A DNA stretch of 64,000 nt from Burkholderia cepacia ATCC 25416 (lineage in GTDB: Bacteria; Pseudomonadota; Gammaproteobacteria; Burkholderiales; Burkholderiaceae). A program made the position numbers and the translations under genes. Shown here piece by piece: positions 55,071-61,895 of this stretch (the stretch's first letter is position 1; each line of letters opens with the position of its first letter). The notes under the pieces are model-generated. The model was not told the origin of the DNA, ran no database searches, and worked only from the letters and a program-made list of their open reading frames with translations. The stretch is taken from positions 62,001 through 126,000 of the forward strand of contig NZ_CP012982.1 of assembly GCF_001411495.1 (NCBI RefSeq), written 5' to 3'.

Positions 55071-56324
55071 TCAACCCGAACGCACCGATATATCGACGAC
55101 GCCGACCCGTTCGCGACGGAGGACATACGCAAGCGCGGCAGCGACGGCCGTTTCCGTGATCAACACCGCGATAGCCGCACCCCGCTCCGCAAACAGCATG
55201 GCAAGGGGCGGCAGCAACGTCACATTCAGCATGCCGGATGAAATCAGGATGATGCTGAAGGCGCGCTTCATGCCGAGTGGCAGCATCGTTTGAACGCCGA
55301 ACAGATCCGTCATGCATGCCATGAACGGCACGAGCGCCAGGCAATGCAGTACGCCAATCGTCGGCGCGAATGAGCTGCCATACAGAATCCGGACAGCGAT
55401 CGGCGCGCACGCGTAGATAACGGCCGACATGGCCAGGACGAGCGCCCCCTGCATGACGATCAGCTTGCGCAGGAACGCGAATGCCTCGTCGCGCGCGTGA
55501 TGCATCAGATAGGTAATGTGTGGATAGGTCGATGCCCGAAGCGGCTGCAACAGGCCGACCGCTGCCCGGATCAGTTTGTCACCTGCAGCGAAATAGCCGG
55601 CGGCGACGTTACCCGAGACGATACTCAGCAGCACGGTATTGGTCGACGCGTAGAACGAGATCGACGTCGACGCGAGGAACACCTGAAAACCGCCTTGCAG
55701 CGCAGTAACGATATCGGCAAACCGCACGCGTACCCCTTCGATCTCGCGCTGAAAGAAGAGATAGGCAAGCAAGGTGATCCCGCACAGCAACGGTACCGCC
55801 GCGTTGATCGCGACGGCGGGCAGGAGATCGTCCGGCGTGCGAACCCACAGGAAGAAGGCGGCGACACTGAGCGCACGGTACACGACTACCGTGACGCTGT
55901 ACACGCTCAACCGCTGGATTCCCTGGAAATACCAGCCTGGTGTCAGCGCGGCACCGATCGCCATCCCGAACCCGATGAGCAGTGCCGTGCGCTCCGCCGC
56001 GAAATGCGGAATCAGCATCGTTAGCGCGATGAGCACGGCGAAGCCGGCAACGGTAATCAGCCACTGGGCGCAAACCGTCGTCCAGAAGATGCGTGATCGC
56101 TCCCCCCTGTCCTTCGCGAGCGCAACACGCGGCGTTGCAGTCAGGTCGAAACTGTAATTCGCGAGGTTGATGAAGTACGTTGCAACCGCAAGCACGAACG
56201 ACAGCGTTCCGTATTGTTGCGGGCCGAGCACGCGCGTCAGCAGCGGCAACGTGACGAGCGGTATGACATAGGTCGAGATTTGCAGCGAAAACAACAACGC
56301 AAAGTTTTTTCGGACGGCGGTCAT
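55071..56324 (-). CDS. wzx: Polysaccharide repeat-unit flippase (Wzx-like)
   Basis: A 417-residue MOP-superfamily membrane protein with about 12 helices. It starts VRKNFALLFSLQISTYVIPLVTLPLLTRVLGPQQYG, the classic Wzx N-terminus with a PLLTRVLG loop, followed by FVLAVATYFINLANYSFDL. It would flip the undecaprenyl-linked repeat to the periplasm. The ATG at 56324 is preceded by GGAAAG; an earlier ATG adds 17 unrelated residues. It starts 38 bp after the glycosyltransferase stop, probably in the same operon, and is separated from wzy by 253 bp. Confidence 0.92.
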   Translation of the reverse strand: MTAVRKNFALLFSLQISTYVIPLVTLPLLTRVLGPQQYGTLSFVLAVATYFINLANYSFDLTATPRVALAKDRGERSRIFWTTVCAQWLITVAGFAVLIALTMLIPHFAAERTALLIGFGMAIGAALTPGWYFQGIQRLSVYSVTVVVYRALSVAAFFLWVRTPDDLLPAVAINAAVPLLCGITLLAYLFFQREIEGVRVRFADIVTALQGGFQVFLASTSISFYASTNTVLLSIVSGNVAAGYFAAGDKLIRAAVGLLQPLRASTYPHITYLMHHARDEAFAFLRKLIVMQGALVLAMSAVIYACAPIAVRILYGSSFAPTIGVLHCLALVPFMACMTDLFGVQTMLPLGMKRAFSIILISSGMLNVTLLPPLAMLFAERGAAIAVLITETAVAAALAYVLRRERVGVVDISVRSG

Positions 56325-56362
56325 CGTGCTTTCCGGGCTGAATATGAACAGTGCACCGACCG

Positions 56363-57556
56363 TCAATGTGCCCACGTGCGCGGGCTGTCCCTACCGAGAC
56401 CGAGTACGGCGTACAGCGACGACGCATAGCAGTCGACCGAGTAACGCGCCCAGTCGTAGCGTCGTTTCTCGCTGTCGAGGTGCGCACGCAGTTCGGCCAG
56501 TGCGCGCGCGAAGCCGTCAGGCGTATTCCGGTAGCGAATCTTGTTGCCGATCTCGTCGCCGAAGGTCGACAGGCTCCCGATGTCGTGCACGAGCGCCGGC
56601 AGGCCGAGCACCGCGGCTTCGACGATGACGAGGGGCGCGTTCTCTACCCAGATCGACGGCAACACGAGCGCATCGTGCATGGGCAGTGCGGCGAACAATG
56701 TGTCGTGATCGAGACGTCCTGCGAAACGCAACCGCCCCGATTCGACGAGTGCCGCGTACTGTTGTTCCAGGTTGCCGCGTTCCGATCCGTCACCGTAGAC
56801 AGTGAGCGACGCAATCGCATCGCCTGCCGATTCGGTCATTCGCGCAAGGAACTGCGCAAGGCCCTTGTCCGGTTCCACGCGACCGACGAACGCGAGATCG
56901 AGACGATCGCCCTTCGCCGGCTTCGGCGCGCGGGGCACCAGCGTGGCGTCGATCGGGTTCGGCACCAGCGTGGCAGGCGTTCGACCGGACCGCGCAATCA
57001 GGTCCCGCATGAAGGGGCTTGGACAGAGGATCTCGTCGAACAGGCTGATCGGGTCGAACAGCGCCTTGACCGCATGCCAGTGCAACTTCTTCCCGAGGTC
57101 GTGAAGAAAACCGCGCGGACTGGCCGTGAGCGCAAGACGCCGGACGCGCCACAGCTCGTCCGGAGACAACGGCCGCGCCGTTCCCCGGCAATAGACCATC
57201 AGGCTCGGGTTGTAGAACAACAGATGGTAGTCGTGCGCGGTCAGGTACAAGCCACATCCCGACCGCCGCTTGTAGCGCGCCAGCACAGGCAGGATCGCGC
57301 TCGACAACAGGTTGTGATAGTTGTGCACGAGGATCCGTTGCGGACGAAATCGCTCGAGCAGCGTGACGAGCGCACGTGCAGCGGCTGGCGACCACGCACG
57401 CGAACGCCGGCTGTCTTCGACATCGGGGAGCGTGTGCTCGTCGAAGGTTTCGACCACTACGTCGTCGCGGGCGCGCAGCACGTCAACCGATACCCGATAT
57501 ACCTCTTCGGCCCCGCCCCTGCGAACGAAGTCATTGATGATCAACACACGCGTCAC
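56363..57556 (-). CDS. GT4-family glycosyltransferase
   Basis: A 397-residue GT-B glycosyltransferase. It begins VTRVLIINDFVRRGGAEEVYRV, the GGAE loop of GT4 enzymes, and carries LDLAFVGRVEPDKGLAQFL and the donor motif WVENAPLVIVEAAVLGLPAL. I chose GTG at 57556 because TTGAGG stands 6 nt before it; the TTG at 57568 has no site. A 37-bp gap separates it from wzx downstream. It adds a sugar to the lipid-linked repeat; donor not readable. Confidence 0.88.
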   Translation of the reverse strand: MTRVLIINDFVRRGGAEEVYRVSVDVLRARDDVVVETFDEHTLPDVEDSRRSRAWSPAAARALVTLLERFRPQRILVHNYHNLLSSAILPVLARYKRRSGCGLYLTAHDYHLLFYNPSLMVYCRGTARPLSPDELWRVRRLALTASPRGFLHDLGKKLHWHAVKALFDPISLFDEILCPSPFMRDLIARSGRTPATLVPNPIDATLVPRAPKPAKGDRLDLAFVGRVEPDKGLAQFLARMTESAGDAIASLTVYGDGSERGNLEQQYAALVESGRLRFAGRLDHDTLFAALPMHDALVLPSIWVENAPLVIVEAAVLGLPALVHDIGSLSTFGDEIGNKIRYRNTPDGFARALAELRAHLDSEKRRYDWARYSVDCYASSLYAVLGLGRDSPRTWAH

Positions 57557-57977
57557 GACAGGCCTCAACGGACGTCGTACCGTGAACGCGACGCGTCGTC
57601 ACGGTCCTCGTACGCGGGAAGCGGCCCGGTTCGCCCTTTTCGCGGGCGCGTACTAAGCCATCCGGCATGCGCGGCCCGCAGCTCGCAGCATGTGCTCGTG
57701 TTTCGGCATTCGTGGCAATTTCGTTGCATCGGTATTCCTGAACGGCCTCGTGGCGCCGCCCCCTCACAGGCGCGACGACACGAGAAATGGACACCGCCAC
57801 GATAGTGTTTCGGACGTCCGGGATCTGTTCGCACGATTACTTACGGGCGGTTTCAAACGGGCGTCCCGACGCATCGAGGCGTGTTACGTCCCCGGCACCG
57901 CCCCTCTGCCAGACGTTCAGCCCTCCGCAAATTGCCGACTCCACCGCGTTTGCGTCGGTTCGGCGCACGCCGACGTG
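57557..57977. other. Intergenic region, 421 bp
   Basis: No supported gene. It separates the hydrolase from the downstream glycosyltransferase and contains a plus-strand match to the RpoN promoter at 57713-57728, which points against the annotated genes. Confidence 0.5.
57713..57728 (+). promoter_or_regulatory. Sigma-54-like promoter match, antisense to the hydrolase gene
   Basis: TGGCAAT-TTCG-TTGCA fits the RpoN consensus at 5 of 7 bases of the -24 box and fully in the -12 box, with the exact 10-nt GG-to-GC spacing. It points to the right, into the antisense strand of the tandem hydrolase. It may be chance or may drive an antisense RNA. Confidence 0.35.
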
Positions 57978-59798
57978 CTATTGGATCGCTCGTTTCGTCT
58001 TCGTTTCCGCTTTCGGTTTCGGTTTCGGTTTCGCGATGGTGCCGGCGCTGACGGCTGGCACTGCCGGCGCATGCCAGCCGGTCAGCAACGCAGTACATCG
58101 ATCGATCACGTATTGCGCGGCAGCCGTGCCGCGCAGCGAGTGATCGAGCGCATCCTGAGTGTCGATCGATACATTCGGCAAGTGCGCGAACGCACCGCTG
58201 GACGCCGAGCCGAAATTCCGGACTACGACGTCGACGCCCGCGTCGAACGTACCGTAGATCAGATGCGTCTGGATGCCGCGCGCAGACATGTCACGCAGCA
58301 AGCCACGGGGGGTGTCCTTGCCGCCCCCCCGGCCGACACGCTCCATGAAGCGCCTGACCGGTACGCTCATGACATCCGCTACGAAGCGGATAAGCGCGCG
58401 CAATACGGGACGCAGGTCGCGACCCTCGGCCAGCAGGCGGCGCCACTTGTCGAGATTGCGCAACGATGCGGCATAGCCGCGCATCGAATTGGTCTGGTTA
58501 TTGACGGCATTCGTGAGCGTCTGCCCGCGCGGCCAGATGAAAACCGGGAGATTGACCGCTATCACGCCGGCCAGGGGCGCCCGCGCGGCCGCATGAAGCG
58601 ATGCGTACGCCCCGGAGCAGATCCCGAACGCAACGATCTTGTGGTGTCCCGCTTCTTTCAGCCAGCGCGCGGCGGCAACCACGTCGCCAACCGCCTGGTC
58701 CGAGTACGGAATGTCCGTCTGGTCGTCACGCGCACGCTCACTGCTGTCGCCGATGCCGCTCGAATCGAATCGCAGGCTGCGGATACCCCGCGCCGCGAGC
58801 GACCGTGCCAGTCGAACGGCAAGCCGTCCGTCGGCAATGCGTGGATTGGCGGCCGTATTGGCGATCAGCAGTGTGGGTGCACCGATGCATAGCCTGTCGC
58901 CGGCCGGTTCGCTCAACACGCCGACCAGTTGTTGCGGGCCGACACGTATCAAATGTTCGACGCTGCCCTTGCCCGCCGGTACGACGCCTGATACCGGACG
59001 TGGCGCACGGACGCGTACGACCGTATCCGCACCGTCTTCGATCCAGTTCGCGATCGTATCGGGAAGCGCATCGGGCAGCCGCGACCAGAGCGGTTCGCGC
59101 ATCGCGACCGCCCAATCCTGACACGTATGAACGCTCGCCGCGACACCGCGCGCCTGCAGTGCGTCCGACAACGTGGCGCTGTCGCCATATGGCGCATCGA
59201 CGAGCAACGCGCGTGCCGGCAACGTGCGCATGTTCGCCGCAGCGTGGCTCAGGTCGATGCGCCGGAGTGCGTCGACGAGATCGTCGGGATACGCGTGACC
59301 GAGTACATTGAACGGCCGTTCGTCGCGCACCGCATCCCGTACGGTCGGCGGCACATTATCGAGCCAACGTTGTGCGACGAGGGAAAGCTCGCGTACGTAG
59401 CTGCGGCCACGCACGACCGGCGCAATTGCGACGAAACGCGTGAGCCGTGGCATGCCATCGGCTGCGAGGAGCGCCAACGCCGCGCCGGCGCGTATGCCGA
59501 CGAGCGTCAGGCTGTCTGGCGCTACCCGCTCGTGCAGCGTGCGAACGGACTGCCGGATGCTCTCGAGCATGCGCTCGAAGCGATCCGCGTCCTGTTCGTC
59601 GCCGAGCGAATCACCGCTCGCAGGATAGTGAAAGCGCAGCACCGGAAAGCCACGATCCGCGAGATGCTCGGCGAGTGAGCGTACCAGTTTATGAAGCCAG
59701 AGCGCCTCGTGGCCGAGCGGTTCGCAAATCACGATGCCATGGGATCGGTTACCCTCGTGAAGCCAGCCGACGCATCCATCGAACTGGATGGGTGTCAT
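57978..59798 (-). CDS. Tandem alpha/beta-hydrolase with non-serine nucleophile elbows
   Basis: A 606-residue protein made of two alpha/beta-hydrolase halves (about 1-265 and 275-570). The first half has FHYPASGDSLGDEQ but its nucleophile elbow reads GIRAG, with Arg103 where Ser belongs. The second has RFDSSGIGDSSER and an elbow GICSG with Cys394, plus candidate acid Asp519 or Asp523 and His553. So half one is probably inactive, and half two could use Cys. The tail (589-606) is a KPKPKPK repeat. Similar hydrolases occur as separate genes in exosortase-linked polysaccharide loci; fusion here is notable. No signal peptide. Role may be removal or transfer of acyl groups on the polysaccharide. Confidence 0.82.
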   Translation of the reverse strand: MTPIQFDGCVGWLHEGNRSHGIVICEPLGHEALWLHKLVRSLAEHLADRGFPVLRFHYPASGDSLGDEQDADRFERMLESIRQSVRTLHERVAPDSLTLVGIRAGAALALLAADGMPRLTRFVAIAPVVRGRSYVRELSLVAQRWLDNVPPTVRDAVRDERPFNVLGHAYPDDLVDALRRIDLSHAAANMRTLPARALLVDAPYGDSATLSDALQARGVAASVHTCQDWAVAMREPLWSRLPDALPDTIANWIEDGADTVVRVRAPRPVSGVVPAGKGSVEHLIRVGPQQLVGVLSEPAGDRLCIGAPTLLIANTAANPRIADGRLAVRLARSLAARGIRSLRFDSSGIGDSSERARDDQTDIPYSDQAVGDVVAAARWLKEAGHHKIVAFGICSGAYASLHAAARAPLAGVIAVNLPVFIWPRGQTLTNAVNNQTNSMRGYAASLRNLDKWRRLLAEGRDLRPVLRALIRFVADVMSVPVRRFMERVGRGGGKDTPRGLLRDMSARGIQTHLIYGTFDAGVDVVVRNFGSASSGAFAHLPNVSIDTQDALDHSLRGTAAAQYVIDRCTALLTGWHAPAVPAVSAGTIAKPKPKPKAETKTKRAIQ

Positions 59799-60187
59799 GG
59801 TTTGGTCCTTGTTTTAAGTGTCTGACAGGCCGGATTTCAATGCGTGCTTGCCGCAGGCCATGGGGCAAGTGGTCGATCGCTACTCGCCTGAACGAAGGAA
59901 CGCGCACGCCTGACGTGTGAGCGTTCGCCGCGGACCACCCCGATCCGCCTGCGCTTCGTCGTTGAGACTGCTTCCGAGAATGTCCTTCATTCGCATTCCG
60001 TCATATCGCCATTTTTCACGCCGGATGACCTCGATGCGTCGGGCAGACGGCCCCGCTCGAATGTCTACGGGTAGTAGACCATCCATTTCTGACGTATTGC
60101 GTACGTCACATTACATTTTCAATACATTTCGCCGCACTCCGCTCGGAGCGGGCCGGAACATCGCGACGGTGGCATCCGAAACGCGCT
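59799..60187. other. Intergenic region, 389 bp
   Basis: No supported gene. It holds the promoter region of the hydrolase gene by position. Composition is lower in GC between 59950 and 60170. Confidence 0.5.
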
Positions 60188-61372
60188 TCACGGCGTAACG
60201 GCGCGGGCGGTCAGCGCTCCCTGCGCCGCAGACGGAATCAGCAGGTTCACGACACGGCTCCAGCGCACCAGCGATGACGCGTCGACGAATACGACATCGC
60301 GACGCTCAAGCGCGAACTGGTCGGCAAGCGCGTACGATGCTGGTGCACTCCCGTCCAGGTGATAGACCAGCGGCCGGTTGCCGGGCCCGCGGCGCACCAC
60401 GTAAATCTGCCGCGCGTCCGACGTGTATTGGCTCACGCCACCCGTGTCGCCGAGCGCTTCGCCCAGGCTCATTCGCCCATCGGTCAATGTCAGCGTCGCC
60501 GGGCGCGACACCTCGCCAAGCACGAACACCTTCGCTTCGCTCGTCGCACGCACGCGCACCAGGTCGCCGTCGCGCAGCAGGATGTTCGACGGATTCACAC
60601 CGGCCGCAATCATCGCCGGCAGGCTCACGTTTACCGTCTTGCCGCTGCGCGTCACCGTGACTTGCGACCGATCGGCCGCGGTCGTGAAGCCGCCTGCGCG
60701 ATCGATCGCCTCGGGCAGCGTCATCGGCATGTCGTTGACGATCTGCAACCCGGGCGTGCGAACTTCGCCGTCGAGATACACGCGCTTGCTGCGATACGCC
60801 TGGATGCGCAGTGCAATCTGCGGCTTGCGCACATATTCGCCGAGTCGCCTGGTCAGCGCCGTGCGCGCCTCCGCTTCGGTCATCCCGGCGACATGCACGA
60901 GGCCGGCATACGCGAATTGCACGTTACCGCTCGCGTCGACCGTGTAGCCCGCCGCGACCGAGTTGGTACCGACGTTGTCGCCATTCGTCGCCTGGGCCGC
61001 CGGCAGATTCAGTTCGGGGTGATCCCATACGACGATGTTCAGCACGTCGCCGGGACCGATGACGTACGCCTTCGGCGTGCCGAACAGGTGCCGGACTTCG
61101 GCGTCGACACTGGCAGAACGCGTGGCGTGCTGCTGCTCGACGAATGCCGGCGTGATCTCGATCAAGTCCGCGCTTGACACGTTCTGTACGCCGTCGAGGC
61201 CGCCCGCGCCCGACGCGGCGACACCCACGCTTGCATTCGCGTCGCGTTCGGCCGGCGCGCGGTACGTCATGCCAGGCGCAAATGCACATGCGCTCAGCGC
61301 ACACACGGTCACCGCCGCCGCGAACAGTCGCGGTGAACCGAGCCTCGATCTGGTTTGTGTAGTAGTTGACAT
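60188..61372 (-). CDS. wza: Outer-membrane polysaccharide export protein Wza
   Basis: A 394-residue lipoprotein of the outer-membrane polysaccharide export family. The ATG at 61372 (preceded by GGAAAG) gives a signal peptide with lipobox LSAC, cysteine near residue 28. The Poly_export domain starts YVIGPGDVLNIVVWDHPELN. SLBB-type repeats follow (RVYLDGEVRTPGL and KVFVLGEVSRPATL). The C-terminal helix that forms the outer-membrane pore in Wza octamers is expected near VVNLLIPSAAQG. It pairs with the Wzc-like protein encoded at 49917-52166. Confidence 0.93.
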   Translation of the reverse strand: MSTTTQTRSRLGSPRLFAAAVTVCALSACAFAPGMTYRAPAERDANASVGVAASGAGGLDGVQNVSSADLIEITPAFVEQQHATRSASVDAEVRHLFGTPKAYVIGPGDVLNIVVWDHPELNLPAAQATNGDNVGTNSVAAGYTVDASGNVQFAYAGLVHVAGMTEAEARTALTRRLGEYVRKPQIALRIQAYRSKRVYLDGEVRTPGLQIVNDMPMTLPEAIDRAGGFTTAADRSQVTVTRSGKTVNVSLPAMIAAGVNPSNILLRDGDLVRVRATSEAKVFVLGEVSRPATLTLTDGRMSLGEALGDTGGVSQYTSDARQIYVVRRGPGNRPLVYHLDGSAPASYALADQFALERRDVVFVDASSLVRWSRVVNLLIPSAAQGALTARAVTP

Positions 61373-61895
61373 CGCGTCTTTCCAAACTGTGCTGGAACCC
61401 GCCGACATGACGGATTGCCGCATTACGATTGCCGGTGCGACTCGCATTGCATTGCCGCGCGGCCCTTGCATCGCACGTCGGCCGCACGTCGATCCGTACA
61501 GGTCATCATGAGCGATACCATGTCGCGCTCGTCTGCAGCCGGTCGGCCGGCGCACCCCATGCCACCTGCATCGCAGCGTCAATCGTCGCCTGATATGCCC
61601 CCGCGCACCACGCGCCGACACCGCCTTGCCGGTCGTGCCAGAGTACTCACGCGCTGATACCTGATTGAACACTGTCCGGCACCGCGTGTATGTGAGCAAC
61701 CTCACCGAAAGCCAATCTTCATACAAGCATCCGATCGCCCCAGACGATCACGCCCCGCTACGCTGACCACACCACCGGAAATCGTCGCCCGGCCACCGCA
61801 AGCTCGGTCGCCGGATCCGTCGTTGCAAAAAAAGCGCACCGATCGGTGCGCGTTGCCGTGGACGGCCGAGTCACAAAGTCACCATGACGGTCTTG
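61373..61895. other. Intergenic region upstream of wza, 523 bp
   Basis: No supported gene. The right end holds the terminator of the beta-helix gene (61827-61851). The rest is the presumed promoter region of wza. I found no good sigma-54 site; a TGGCACG near 61637 on the minus strand lacks a -12 box at the right distance. Confidence 0.5.
61827..61851 (-). terminator. Rho-independent terminator after the beta-helix gene
   Basis: An 8-bp perfect stem (GCGCACCG with CGGTGCGC, 61834-61851), followed on the minus strand by seven T. It lies 45 nt after the stop of the gene that ends at 61896. Confidence 0.9.

Noticed and set aside
57998..58035. Short tandem repeat of TTCGGT units
   Set aside because: It encodes the KPKPKPK tail of the hydrolase gene and needs no separate explanation, although its length may vary between strains.
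59845..59860. Minus-strand TGGCCTG-CGGC-AAGCA near the hydrolase start as sigma-54 promoter
   Set aside because: Both boxes deviate at several positions despite correct GG-GC spacing.
61621..61640. TGGCACG on the minus strand upstream of wza
   Set aside because: The -24 box is perfect but no GC-centred -12 box lies at the needed distance (nearest is 2 nt too short).
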